Source of the DNA: Methanomicrobium sp. W14
GTDB taxonomy: Archaea; Halobacteriota; Methanomicrobia; Methanomicrobiales; Methanomicrobiaceae
Reading direction: 5' to 3'
NCBI RefSeq assembly: GCF_017875315.1
Contig: NZ_JAGGMM010000003.1
Span: 1 to 64,000 of the forward strand
Length of the DNA: 64,000 nt
The position numbers and the translations under genes were made by a program. A model generated the notes under the pieces. The model worked only from the letters and a program-made list of their open reading frames with translations, was not told where the DNA came from and searched no databases. Below are positions 17,314-26,414 of this stretch, piece by piece (position 1 is the stretch's first letter; each line of letters starts with the position of its first letter).

Positions 17314-18180
17314 ATGTCGATGAAGAGTTGCAAAATGAATTTTTTCCCGGTAAAAGTCAAAGTGCTTATCTTAATATACCTCTTGTGTATCACAATATTA
17401 TTTTCCTGCCACACCTGTGCAGATGACAAAATAATACAGATAAGAAACGGATATATTGTAACATCGGCATATAATGAAAATCTTTCAGGAAGAGAGGTCA
17501 GCGACAGCAAAGAAGTAGACCTTTGGAATACATCGCCTCAGATGATTCTGAATACTTTAATATCTGAAAAAATTCCCTTTTTTGGCGATATAACCATTAC
17601 TCTCTTAGAGATAGTTATAGCTTCAGGTTCAATATTACTTTTAGGATACAAAAGCATCAACAGAAAGAATATTTTTCAGAACAAGGCCCGCAAAGAGATT
17701 TTTGAGATTATAAAGAAAAATCCGGGCATTAGTTTTTCGGAAATCGTAAAGGCACTTTCTATCACCAAAACAAAGGCAAAATATCACATGGGAGTACTGG
17801 TCTCATACGGGGCTGTAAGACCGTTCTCCGAAAACGGTCATACAGGATATTTCAAAAACAACGACACATACACGATTTCCGAGATGAAAATGTCGCTTGT
17901 CCAAAAAAACGCAACAGACAAACAGATCCTTGAGGTTCTCGGGTCAAGACCGGGGATTACAAGAAAACAGCTTGCCGAAGCAATGGGCATAAAAGGGCCT
18001 TCCGTATCATGGCATATGAAAAGGCTCAGGGATTCAGGATACATTTATTCAGTAAAAACGGGAAGAAACACCAGATTTTATCTCAACAGGAGTCTCCCTG
18101 AACCAGGATATGAAGAAAAACTCATTAACTGCACTGAACCGTTGCAGACAGCAGCAGAAGAAGCAGGAGAAACAAAATGA
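17314..18180 (+). CDS. Membrane-anchored two-winged-helix regulator
   Basis: A 288-residue predicted sensor-regulator. A signal-peptide-like start is followed by a short external segment (to about residue 85), a membrane span near 90-112 (TLLEIVIASGSILLLGY), then two winged-helix domains: about 125-185 (NPGISFSEIVKALSITKTKA) and 200-262 (RPGITRKQLAEAMGIKGPSV). The topology puts a sensing part outside and DNA binding inside. It overlaps the next gene by four bases (ATGA), so it is translationally coupled to the NEW3 protein. It is a likely regulator of the neighbouring secreted and ABC modules. Confidence 0.8.
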   Translation: MSMKSCKMNFFPVKVKVLILIYLLCITILFSCHTCADDKIIQIRNGYIVTSAYNENLSGREVSDSKEVDLWNTSPQMILNTLISEKIPFFGDITITLLEIVIASGSILLLGYKSINRKNIFQNKARKEIFEIIKKNPGISFSEIVKALSITKTKAKYHMGVLVSYGAVRPFSENGHTGYFKNNDTYTISEMKMSLVQKNATDKQILEVLGSRPGITRKQLAEAMGIKGPSVSWHMKRLRDSGYIYSVKTGRNTRFYLNRSLPEPGYEEKLINCTEPLQTAAEEAGETK

Positions 18181-19649
18181 AACGAATATTCACTAAAAAA
18201 TTTATTATCTGCGGTATTCTTGCCGCACTTGTACTGGTAAGCGGAATAATCTGTCCTGTCGCAGGGTCATCGGATGACAGCAGCAGCACAGGGTCTACAT
18301 CAGACATCCAAATCTCGTGCAGGTACCCCGGACAAATAGTTGACGCCGGGGAAAACGTAACCTTCAGCCTTACAATAAAGAATAACGGCGGGAATTCTAA
18401 TTCAAGGAGACTTCGCGTCGACTCATTCAGAGGTGAAGAGAACTGGAAATTCAAATTTATGACCGGCGATCAGCAGATAGACAGACTTTCGCTTCCTGAA
18501 GGGGAGTCAGAAACTGTAAACCTTGAAGTGAAGACCGCCGGAGACACCCCTGTAGACACATACCAGATAAGGGTCAGCATGGATGACGGGAGCATCTGGC
18601 TCTATGTAATAATAGACAAGACGCACGCAGGGGAAAATGGTGTCCTGAAACTGGAAGTGGTAAACGAACAGGGCGAAGATATCAAAGGAGCAAAAGTCTC
18701 TGCCATCTGCAATGAAAACACGGCATTTGATACACAGGTCTTTTCGACATCGGACGGGCAGGTAAGAACCGAACTTGACCAGGGGACATACAGCCTGCTT
18801 GTCGAAAAGAACGGTTACCTCAACAGAACAATTGATGACGTAAATATCCAGAGCGGATACACTGAAGACCTGGAAAAAGTTATGCTTGAAAGGAAGAACT
18901 ACGGTCTTGACATCGACGTCAAGACTCCGGTTGTGACGTCACCGATTGGGGATAAGCCACTATACGAGATTAAACTGATGAACGTAGGAAAAAGCGACGA
19001 CACATTCACTCTTTCTTACAGCGACATGCCCGACGGGTGGTACGCAAGGTACAAGGAAAGCTCTGATGCAAACAGTGAAGTCTCCGAAGTCTTCATAAAG
19101 GCAGGAGACGAAAAAACGGTATACATGGAGGTAATACCACCGTACTCGGTCACAAAAGGAAGCTACGAGTTCAACTCTGATATAATCTCATCTGACAAAA
19201 CCGAATACAAAACTGACCTTAAAGCGACAATCAAGGGAAGCGCCGACCTTGAGGTATTCTCCGAAAAGTACCTGTATGAGATCACCAAAGGCGATACAGT
19301 CAATATACCGATAAAAATACTGAACAACGGCAACGGCGTTGCACTGACAAACGTAATAACCAATGTCACAACGCCCGAAGGCTGGAAAGTCACAATATCA
19401 CCTGAAACTATTCCTGCAATAGAGCCCGGCAGTAAGGACACGGTAACTCTCAAGGTAGTCCCACCGTCAAACATCGCGGCATCGGAATACAAGATAACCG
19501 TAAAAATAACGTCTGACCAGAATGAAGTCTCGGACAGCATCAGGGTCACAGTCAAGGAGAACTCAATGATAGGAGTATTCGGGATAATTATGATTCTGAT
19601 TGTTGCAGGGGGAGTATATTATATGTACAGGAAGTACGAAAGAAGATAA
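18177..19649 (+). CDS. NEW3-domain surface protein with C-terminal anchor
   Basis: A 490-residue exported protein. After a signal peptide there is a NEW3/alpha-galactosidase-associated beta domain (about 45-140; YPGQIVDAGENVTFSL), a carboxypeptidase-regulatory-like fold (about 150-225; EDIKGAKVSAI, DQGTYSLLVEKNGY), two more NEW3-like domains (about 240-340 and 355-455; ADLEVFSEKYLYEITKGD) and a C-terminal span with a basic tail (GIIMILIVAGGVYYMYRKYE). It faces outward, tethered at its C-terminus. It is coupled to the upstream regulator, so the pair may be a sensing unit. NEW3 proteins are common beside archaeal ABC-2 transporters; the exact role is unknown. Confidence 0.83.
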   Translation: MKRIFTKKFIICGILAALVLVSGIICPVAGSSDDSSSTGSTSDIQISCRYPGQIVDAGENVTFSLTIKNNGGNSNSRRLRVDSFRGEENWKFKFMTGDQQIDRLSLPEGESETVNLEVKTAGDTPVDTYQIRVSMDDGSIWLYVIIDKTHAGENGVLKLEVVNEQGEDIKGAKVSAICNENTAFDTQVFSTSDGQVRTELDQGTYSLLVEKNGYLNRTIDDVNIQSGYTEDLEKVMLERKNYGLDIDVKTPVVTSPIGDKPLYEIKLMNVGKSDDTFTLSYSDMPDGWYARYKESSDANSEVSEVFIKAGDEKTVYMEVIPPYSVTKGSYEFNSDIISSDKTEYKTDLKATIKGSADLEVFSEKYLYEITKGDTVNIPIKILNNGNGVALTNVITNVTTPEGWKVTISPETIPAIEPGSKDTVTLKVVPPSNIAASEYKITVKITSDQNEVSDSIRVTVKENSMIGVFGIIMILIVAGGVYYMYRKYERR

Positions 19650-19729
19650 AAAACTAAAACCGGCAATATATTACTTTTTTTTAGAGGAACGCCAAAAAAT
19701 TAGAAAAAAAATCCGGAATTTTTTCCTTT

Positions 19730-21034
19730 TTATTCAGGATTACAAAGCCTTCCAATGAAGAGAATACTGCCGGTCTCATCGTCCTGTATCACGAATATAA
19801 ACGGGTGGTCTGCATCAAAGACAGGTACAGTATTCTCAACAAATTTTTCGTTAACTACTGCGGCAGTTGCCGCAGCAGCCTCTGTCCCTTCCTCGTTTAC
19901 GTCAATATACGCCTTGTGGACAGCATCACTTACAAAAAGGTATTTACTGCCGTCCATACCCGACAGGTCCGCACCTGAAGTGAACGCATCGGTAATACCC
20001 ATTTTTTTAAGAGTCTGTGGAAGAGAATACTCAGTTTCAAGCTTAAATTTGGGGAAAAATACCTTTACCTGCTGTTCTTCAATCAAGCCTGCGATATTTT
20101 CCAGTGAACCTGAATTAAGTACATCCTCAGCTGCCCCGAGTGAATTATTCTTCGGTAAAAGGACAAGCATTGAAAGGTTTTTGCCGTTTTCTCCCGAATA
20201 AGGCATCTTCAGGACCTGCAATGAATCAGTCTCGTTATAGCCGAATATCGCATTTTCATCAGTTCTTTTCATCATGTCAACGGAAACGGTCTTTCCGGAT
20301 GCAGTCGTAAAGTCTGATTTCAAGGTTTCGTTTTTGTCGAACTGTTTTACCCATTCACCCTTGAAATATATCGCATTCGTGATTACAAGCATCGTTGACG
20401 GGTCTATCATACCTTCAGGTATAAGATCGGTAATTTTTCCGTTCGTTTTTCCGGAAGTCCAGTCGTTTATCTCTGTCCTGGACTCTTCAGGCCGGTTTAC
20501 GAAGTCAAGGTTTGTAGTGTTCGCGGAATAGTAATCTTCTGCAGTATTTATGTAGCTTTCAAGGAAAGGATAGGTCTTTTCCGCCCAAAGAGCATTTGCC
20601 GTGCTCAAATCATACCCTTCATTTCCTGAATTAAGTGCAGAGTTCATCTCTTTGTAGCCTTCTCTTAAAGTGGCAGTGTTTTCGGGGAAGTAAAAGGCGG
20701 AAGAGATCTGGCTGGCGGTATCACCTTTTGCGCCTTCATAGACAAGGGCAAAGACCGAGGATATCGAATACGGCGAGAAGAAAAGGTTCGTATCGACTGA
20801 ATTCTCACCCGAAAGCGTCCTGTAAAGAGAGAGAGCAAAATTATTGTTCGCACTCAAAACCGCTTTTACCGGTTCATCAGCGGATACAGGATTCTGTGTT
20901 TCCCCGGGCGTCTGTGTAACGCCTGCACCGGTAGCGTTGTCCGCAGGTGTCTGCGAAGACGTACACCCCGCAAAAATCACACAGAGGATAACAAGAATTC
21001 CCATAACAGGAATTAAACGGATTTTTCTGATCAT
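19730..21034 (-). CDS. Serpin-family lipoprotein (Lys at predicted P1)
   Basis: A 434-residue serpin, close to the usual length plus a lipoprotein leader (lipobox VIFAGC) and a Thr/Pro linker. Diagnostic parts include YSISSVFALVYEGAKGDTA, NAIYFKGEW, the hinge NEEGTEAAAATAAVV and the ending HPFIFVIQDDETGSILFIG. The short-residue hinge fits an inhibitory serpin. Counting from the hinge Gly as P15 puts Lys at P1 and Phe at P1', suggesting a trypsin-like target. Anchored outside the cell, it would guard against foreign or own proteases. The reactive loop differs from the tandem paralogue. Confidence 0.93.
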   Translation of the reverse strand: MIRKIRLIPVMGILVILCVIFAGCTSSQTPADNATGAGVTQTPGETQNPVSADEPVKAVLSANNNFALSLYRTLSGENSVDTNLFFSPYSISSVFALVYEGAKGDTASQISSAFYFPENTATLREGYKEMNSALNSGNEGYDLSTANALWAEKTYPFLESYINTAEDYYSANTTNLDFVNRPEESRTEINDWTSGKTNGKITDLIPEGMIDPSTMLVITNAIYFKGEWVKQFDKNETLKSDFTTASGKTVSVDMMKRTDENAIFGYNETDSLQVLKMPYSGENGKNLSMLVLLPKNNSLGAAEDVLNSGSLENIAGLIEEQQVKVFFPKFKLETEYSLPQTLKKMGITDAFTSGADLSGMDGSKYLFVSDAVHKAYIDVNEEGTEAAAATAAVVNEKFVENTVPVFDADHPFIFVIQDDETGSILFIGRLCNPE

Positions 21035-21266
21035 GACTAAACCATAGGTGAAGACAATATTAAATACAGGCGTTGACTTCGAAAATTATTGCAGCTATAA
21101 CGAAAAAACAAAATCATATCACAAATCTTTGACTAAAACATTCAAAAAAACAGTCTTTTATCATTACACCCGCATCTGTCCAGGACAGGATTCTTTAAGT
21201 CTTAGCCATCATGCATTTAAAAAAATAAAAAAAAGAAATTTTTCCTGGGAAAAATGTCTCACTATC

Positions 21267-22577
21267 TTATTCCGGGTTACATAACCTTCCTATGAAGAGA
21301 ATATTGCCTGTGTCGTCGTCCTGTATCACGAATATAAACGGATGGTCAGCAATAAATACCGGTACAGGATTCTCGTTCATGACGGCAGTCAGTGAAACCG
21401 TGGCTCCTGTTGCCGCAGCAGCCTCGGTCCCCTCCTCGTTCACATCAACATAGGCCTTGTGTACGACACCGCTTATGAAGAGGTCTTTTTTTCCGTCCAT
21501 TCCTGAGAGGTCAGCACCTGAAGTGAACGCATCGGTAATACCCATTTTTTTAAGAGTCTGTGGAAGAGAATACTCAGTTTCAAGCTTAAACTTAGGGAAA
21601 CCGACAATTACCCGCTGCTCCTTAAGAGACGAGGTGATATTTTCAAGCCGGCCGGAACTGAGGACATCTTCGGCCGTCTTAAGAGAACCATCTTTCGGGA
21701 GAAGGACAAGCATTGAAAGGTTTTCACCGTTGTCGCCTGAATAAGGCATGTCCAGGACCTGCAGCGAATCGGTCTCGTTATAGCCGAATATCGCACCATC
21801 ATCCGTTCTCTTCATCATGTCAACGGAAACGGTCTTTCCGGATGCAGTCGTAAAGTCGGATTTCGTGGTTTCGTTTTTATCGAACTGCTTTACCCATTCA
21901 CCCTTGAAATATATCGCATTCGTGATTACAAGCATCGTTGACGAGTCTATCATACCTTCAGGTATAAGATCGGTAATTTTTCCGTTCGTTTTTCCGGAAG
22001 TCCAGTCGTTTATCTCTGTCCTGGACTCTTCAGGCCGGTTTACGAAGTCAAGGTTTGTAGTGTTCGCGGAATAGTAATCTTCTGCAGTATTTATATAGCT
22101 TTCAAGGAAAGGATAGGTCTTTTCCGCCCAAAGGGCATTTGCCGTGCTCAAATCATACCCTTCATTTCCTGAATTAAGTGCAGAGTTCATCTCTTTGTAG
22201 CCTTCTCTTAAAGTGGCAGTGTTTTCGGGGAAGTAAAAGGCGGAAGAGATCTGGCTGGCGGTGTCACCTTTTGCGCCTTCATAGACAAGTGCGAAGACTG
22301 AGGATATCGAATACGGCGAAAAGAAAAGGTTCGTATCGACTGAATTTTCACCCGAAAGCGTCCTGTAAAGGGAGAAAGCAAAGTTGTTGTTCGCACTCAA
22401 AACCGCTTTTACCGGGTCCTCCGCGGATACAGGATTCTGCGTTCCCCCGGGCGTCTGCGTAACGCCTGCACCGGTAGCGTTGTCCGCAGGTGTCTGCGAA
22501 GACGTACACCCAGCGAAAATCGCACAGAGGATAACAAGAATTCCCATAACAGGAATTAGCATAACCTTTTTGATCAT
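21267..22577 (-). CDS. Serpin-family lipoprotein (Thr or Leu near predicted P1)
   Basis: A 436-residue serpin, tandem paralogue of 19730-21034. The first two thirds are almost identical in protein and DNA. The reactive loop is NEEGTEAAAATGATVSLTAV, placing Leu at P2 and Thr at P1 by the same count, so the target protease should differ. The same lipobox (AIFAGC) and linker are present. The two genes share an upstream stretch (ATATTAAATACA then GCGTTGACTTCGAAAA), so they are likely controlled alike but from separate promoters. Divergence concentrated around the loop suggests selection for new targets. Confidence 0.93.
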   Translation of the reverse strand: MIKKVMLIPVMGILVILCAIFAGCTSSQTPADNATGAGVTQTPGGTQNPVSAEDPVKAVLSANNNFAFSLYRTLSGENSVDTNLFFSPYSISSVFALVYEGAKGDTASQISSAFYFPENTATLREGYKEMNSALNSGNEGYDLSTANALWAEKTYPFLESYINTAEDYYSANTTNLDFVNRPEESRTEINDWTSGKTNGKITDLIPEGMIDSSTMLVITNAIYFKGEWVKQFDKNETTKSDFTTASGKTVSVDMMKRTDDGAIFGYNETDSLQVLDMPYSGDNGENLSMLVLLPKDGSLKTAEDVLSSGRLENITSSLKEQRVIVGFPKFKLETEYSLPQTLKKMGITDAFTSGADLSGMDGKKDLFISGVVHKAYVDVNEEGTEAAAATGATVSLTAVMNENPVPVFIADHPFIFVIQDDDTGNILFIGRLCNPE

Positions 22578-22797
22578 GTTTTCTGATATATGATCCGGGA
22601 AATATTAAATACAAGCGTTGACTTCGAAAAAATCTGCAATTATCAGCAGGTCTTAAAAAATAGTAATTACGGGATAATTTTGCCCTGAAAAATTAAACCT
22701 CCCGGAAGGTATTTTTAAAATCTGGCGCTTAAAGCGATAATTATTTTGTCTCTTTTACAGTTTACAGAAAAATTTCCGGATAAAACAGTAAATTTCA

Positions 22798-23205
22798 TCA
22801 GAAAAAGCCGTCCGCTCTGTCCTTTCTTGCCGCATTCGCATTAATTCCCGAATAAAGCCACTTTTTACCTTTTTCCGTAAGACTGTATATTATCCATGTC
22901 CCTTTCTGCTCGCCTGATATAAGCCCGCTTTTCTTCAGAATCGACAGGTGATACGAAAGCTTTGAATCTGCGATGCCAAGAACAGTCTTTATTACACAGA
23001 CGCACAGCGGCTGGACGTTAAGCATAAACAAAATCTTCACCCTGTTGCTGTCCGCAAGTGCACGGTAAACCGCTGCCAGTGCTTCAGTTTCGGAATCAGG
23101 TGGCAGTCTACCGGTTAAGCCGCCGATTCCGCCACACCCGTACAAAGACTGCTCAACACCTTCAGGAAGAAAATCGGCCGGAAAAGAAGTATTTTTTTTA
23201 TTCAT
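22798..23205 (-). CDS. ArsR-family regulator
   Basis: A 135-residue winged-helix repressor. The core ALADSNRVKILFML, the metal-site-type helix QPLCVCVI and the recognition region DSKLSYHLSILKKSGLISGE are typical of ArsR/SmtB proteins. An unusual N-terminal extension with YGCGGIGG and the cysteine pair CVC could bind arsenite or another soft metal ion. It is divergent from the ArsP-like permease operon (273-base gap), its likely target. I see no clear palindrome in the gap. Confidence 0.88.
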   Translation of the reverse strand: MNKKNTSFPADFLPEGVEQSLYGCGGIGGLTGRLPPDSETEALAAVYRALADSNRVKILFMLNVQPLCVCVIKTVLGIADSKLSYHLSILKKSGLISGEQKGTWIIYSLTEKGKKWLYSGINANAARKDRADGFF

Positions 23206-23478
23206 TAGCTACCTCCCGCACTTATTAAAAGATCTAATTTTCATGGTCTTATAAGCCCTGTAGATACTATCGTTAATTTATGTCCTGAAACATTTTATGC
23301 TTCACAATGTATTAAATGACAGTATTTTTACAGGGGGTAATTTCAAAAAAAGCTGAAACAGAAAATCATATATATTTTCACGCCGCATCCATTTCAAGAA
23401 AATTTGAATTGTCATTGCAGATTTTCTGATTTGCCAAAAACGAACAAAACAGTAAATTACAAGATGAAGGGTTAAACA

Positions 23479-24552
23479 ATGATTGAACTTTTGACAGGCT
23501 CGCTGATAACAGGTTTTGATACCCTTATCAGTTATCTCTCCGAACACGTCCTGACCTGCCTTATACCGGCCTTTTTCATTGCAGGAGCAATATCCGCATT
23601 CGTCAAAAAAGAGGCCATACTGAAATACTTCAGCCCCGACGCAAAAAAAAGCGTTGCATACGGCCTTGCGTCTGTATCCGGGGCTGTCCTTGCCGTATGC
23701 TCGTGCACTATACTGCCGATGTTTGCAGGTCTTTTCAAACGCGGAAGTGGTATAGGCCCTGCAACGACTTTCCTTTACGCAGGACCGGCGATAAACATTC
23801 TTGCAATTGTTTATACCGCAAAAGTCCTCGGATTCGATATCGGCCTTGCAAGAGCGGTTTTTGCAATCGTCATGGCAATCGTTATCGGGCTTATAATGGC
23901 GCTTCTGTTCAGGTCGCATGACAGCGAGACAAAGAAAAAAATGGCCGCAATGCCTCAGGCACCTGCAAAAAAAACGCAGGACAGGCCGAAATGGGTTACA
24001 CCTCTCTTCTTTGCCCTTCTCGTAGGAATACTGATTGCAGGAACTGCACAGGCGGACTGGATCATTAAATTTCCGGTGATATACTTCCTGACACTTGCAA
24101 CGGCATTTGTGCTCATATACTACTTCGAACGCGATGAAGTGACGGAATGGGGACTTGAGACCTGGGACCTTACAAAAAAGATCTTTCCCATATTAATAGT
24201 CGGGACGTTTGCACTCGGCATGATCTCGTTCTTCCTTCCCCCTGAAACGTTCAGCCCCTTCTTCGGGTCCGACACATTCGGTTCGGCACTCCTTGCATCA
24301 TTTGTGGGGACGATACTTTACATGCCGACACTTCTTGAAGTCCCGCTTATCGGGACGACATTCGGCTACTCGTCGGGAATTATGGCAGGAGGCCCTGCAC
24401 TCGCACTTCTCCTGTCAGGCCCAAGCGTAAGTCTCCCCTCACTTCTTGTCATATCAAAAGTCATGGGTGCAAAAAAAACGCTTGTCTATGCAGGACTTGT
24501 AATTGCCTTCTCTGCAGCAGGCGGTTACCTTTACGGAATTATAATCGGGTAA
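23479..24552 (+). CDS. ArsP/UPF0718-type permease
   Basis: A 357-residue membrane protein with eight or more spans, first in a four-gene operon. The motif CSCTILPMFAGLFKRG near residue 73 and the second repeat-like GTILYMPTLLEVPLIG are typical of the predicted permease family that includes ArsP, an exporter of trivalent organoarsenicals. Charged, lysine-rich sequence near residue 155 separates the two halves. The divergent ArsR gene supports metalloid or thiol-metal stress control. The substrate could be methylated arsenic, but other members of the family are uncharacterised. Confidence 0.85.
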   Translation: MIELLTGSLITGFDTLISYLSEHVLTCLIPAFFIAGAISAFVKKEAILKYFSPDAKKSVAYGLASVSGAVLAVCSCTILPMFAGLFKRGSGIGPATTFLYAGPAINILAIVYTAKVLGFDIGLARAVFAIVMAIVIGLIMALLFRSHDSETKKKMAAMPQAPAKKTQDRPKWVTPLFFALLVGILIAGTAQADWIIKFPVIYFLTLATAFVLIYYFERDEVTEWGLETWDLTKKIFPILIVGTFALGMISFFLPPETFSPFFGSDTFGSALLASFVGTILYMPTLLEVPLIGTTFGYSSGIMAGGPALALLLSGPSVSLPSLLVISKVMGAKKTLVYAGLVIAFSAAGGYLYGIIIG

Positions 24553-24557
24553 GAAAT

Positions 24558-24824
24558 ATGGGAGAAATGGGCATATACGACAGAATACCCTGCTGCGCCG
24601 CCGAAGCGGCGCAAAGGATTAAAAGAATCAACATAAACGGGATACCCACAGGCATTTCGATGTTTGAGGTGATATGCCTAAAAGTCAGGGAAAAAAACAT
24701 CTCCGGGGAAGAAAAGACGGCCGATGAACTGATGAAAGAGGTAAAAATCTATAACTACGTCCCGGCCGGGGCATATGAAAACTACCGCAGCGCTATATTG
24801 AAAGAGTATAAAAACGGAAAGTGA
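24558..24824 (+). CDS. Conserved hypothetical protein of the permease operon
   Basis: An 88-residue soluble protein starting 5 bases after the permease stop. It has an N-terminal IPCCAAEAAQRI with adjacent cysteines, then INGIPTGISMFEVI and a charged helix (ISGEEKTADELMKEVKIYN). The vicinal Cys pair would suit binding of arsenite-like ions or electron transfer with the redox-active small protein that follows. I do not recognise the family. An alternative ATG at 24567 lies behind GGGAGAA. Confidence 0.7.
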   Translation: MGEMGIYDRIPCCAAEAAQRIKRININGIPTGISMFEVICLKVREKNISGEEKTADELMKEVKIYNYVPAGAYENYRSAILKEYKNGK

Positions 24825-24829
24825 AAGAA

Positions 24830-25060
24830 ATGAAGATTGAAGTACTTGGAACAGGATGCGTCAAATGCAAAAGACTTATGAAAAACGTTGAAAAGGCCGT
24901 TGTCGAAACAGGGTCGAAAGCAGAGGTCGTAAAGGTTGAAGACATAACGGAAATCATGGAAAGGGGAGTTATGCTCACCCCGGCACTTGTCATAGACGGT
25001 GAGATTAAGGTCTCCGGGCGTGTCGCGGATGTTGCCGAAATAAAAGAGCTGATATCATAA
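24830..25060 (+). CDS. Thioredoxin-like small redox protein
   Basis: A 76-residue protein of the glutaredoxin/thioredoxin-like family: MKIEVLGTGCVKCKRL at the start carries a CxxC (Cys-Val-Lys-Cys) redox pair, followed by the helix MKNVEKAVVETGSKAEV, the cis-Pro loop GVMLTPALVIDGEIKVSG and a C-terminal helix. Such proteins often accompany these permeases and may reduce or deliver substrate. The start is the ATG at 24830; the upstream GTG is part of the ribosome binding region. Confidence 0.88.
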   Translation: MKIEVLGTGCVKCKRLMKNVEKAVVETGSKAEVVKVEDITEIMERGVMLTPALVIDGEIKVSGRVADVAEIKELIS

Positions 25061-25071
25061 AGGTGACTGAA

Positions 25072-25476
25072 ATGACTGAAAATAAGACTCCCAGGTGTTC
25101 GTGCGGAGACAGCTCCGATACAAACAAAATTATTTTCCCGTGCTCAGGTCATGCAAACACCGGGCAGGTTACAAACCTTGCTGCAATACAGCTCACAGAA
25201 GAAGGGTTCGGAAGCGCCGCATGCATTGCACTCCTTGCATCGGGTGCAAAAGACATAATAAAAAGTGCAAAGGATGCTGATGAAATTGTAATTCTTGACG
25301 GGTGCCCGATGCAGTGTGCAAAAAAAATTGCCGAATCAAAGAATATCCCCGTATCCAGACACCTTGTGGTGACTGAACTTGGCCAAAAAAAGGGAAAACC
25401 CAAAGATTTCACTGACGACGACGTTGAAACCGTAGTATCGGCACTCTGGGAAGGAAAAGGAAAGACAGGAAAATAA
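25072..25476 (+). CDS. DGC-type putative zinc-binding protein
   Basis: A 134-residue protein with four cysteine clusters: CSCGDS, PCSGHANTGQVT, AACIALLASGAKD, and the DGC signature VILDGCPMQCAKKI, followed by VTELGQKKGKP. The pattern matches the DGC domain family of predicted metal-binding proteins. It closes the permease operon. Its role may be metal buffering or sensing of the exported species. An AGGTGA site precedes the ATG at 25072. Confidence 0.85.
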   Translation: MTENKTPRCSCGDSSDTNKIIFPCSGHANTGQVTNLAAIQLTEEGFGSAACIALLASGAKDIIKSAKDADEIVILDGCPMQCAKKIAESKNIPVSRHLVVTELGQKKGKPKDFTDDDVETVVSALWEGKGKTGK

Positions 25477-25657
25477 AAATATTCAGGGGTTAATTTTCAG
25501 GTAACAAAAAATCAGTTTTTTTATCCAACTGCTTTGCGGACCGCTCTCCGGGCAAAATGACCCAAATAAACAAAAGCGCATGAATATACCCGGAATAATC
25601 CTTTTTTTGCAGGCTTAAAAGATCAATGGGCCTGACAATGTGATTTTGCGAGAAACC

Positions 25658-25973
25658 ATTATATATTGTAACATAGAAATTATCTTCCAGCCTGTCTTTG
25701 GCAGGTAGAACGGTGCACTGTTCACAGAAGAGAAGAACTTTCGTTATTTAAGGAAAAATCGCGGAAAAGCAAAGGTTTTCCCCGGAAAATTATCTTTGTA
25801 CATCTCTTCAGTAAAGAAGAAAAAAAAGAAAAAAATTCAGGATGTATTAATTCCCACATCATCACAACGAGAAAGAATCTCTGTAGTAATGAATGCCGGA
25901 TTTAATATAGATGTCTTAGCTTGAAAAAAGAAGAGGACAGCCTGAAAAAAACAGAAAACGGCGGTGATCTCAT
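25658..25973 (+). promoter_or_regulatory. Promoter and long structured leader of the cyanase gene
   Basis: A strong TATA-like sequence ATTATATATTG at 25659-25669 would start transcription near 25695. That leaves a leader of about 275 bases before the cyanase gene. It begins near a hairpin (CCTGTC/GGCAGG, about 25690-25704) and a GAACGGTGCACTGTTC inverted repeat. No reading frame stands out, so a cis-acting RNA or a small RNA is possible. The earlier part of the gap (25477-25657) shows nothing notable. Confidence 0.4.
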
Positions 25974-26414
25974 ATAAAAAGAGAAGAGTTAAACGAAAAG
26001 ATTCTTGATTCAATGAGAGCCAAAAACCTTACCTTTGAAGAGGTTGCAAATGCTGTCGGCAGACACAAGGTATGGACAGCGGCGGCTCTTTTCGGCCAGG
26101 CCGGTATGAGTGAAGAAGAAGCCGAAAAGACAGTTAAGATACTTGATCTTGAACCGGAATGCACCAGAATTCTTACCGGATGCCCATTAAAAGGATCAGA
26201 CAAAGTTGTCCCTACAGACCCTCTGATTTACAGGTTCTACGAGATAATGACGGTCTACGGCGTCCCTATGAAAGCCATAATTCATGAGATGTTCGGCGAC
26301 GGCATAATGAGCGCAATAGACTTTCAGATAGACATAAGAAAAAAGGAAGACCCGAAAGGTGATCGCGTAATAGTAGAATTCAACGGAAAATTTCTCCCGT
26401 ACAGGAAATGGTAA
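25974..26414 (+). CDS. cynS: Cyanate hydratase (cyanase)
   Basis: Catalyses bicarbonate-dependent breakdown of cyanate to ammonia and CO2. Of about 146 residues, the N-terminal helical domain (REELNEKILDSMRAKNLTFE, VGRHKVWTAAALFGQ) precedes the catalytic domain VPTDPLIYRFYEIMTVYG and GDGIMSAIDFQID, with the catalytic Arg and Glu in YRFYE and Ser in SAI. The first in-frame ATG (26013) would cut off the first helix. Homology and a GGTGA site at 25963-25967 point to the ATA codon at 25974 as the real start, an unusual AUA initiation (or an ATG mutated to ATA). Cyanases serve nitrogen supply or detoxification. Confidence 0.85.
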   Translation: MKREELNEKILDSMRAKNLTFEEVANAVGRHKVWTAAALFGQAGMSEEEAEKTVKILDLEPECTRILTGCPLKGSDKVVPTDPLIYRFYEIMTVYGVPMKAIIHEMFGDGIMSAIDFQIDIRKKEDPKGDRVIVEFNGKFLPYRKW

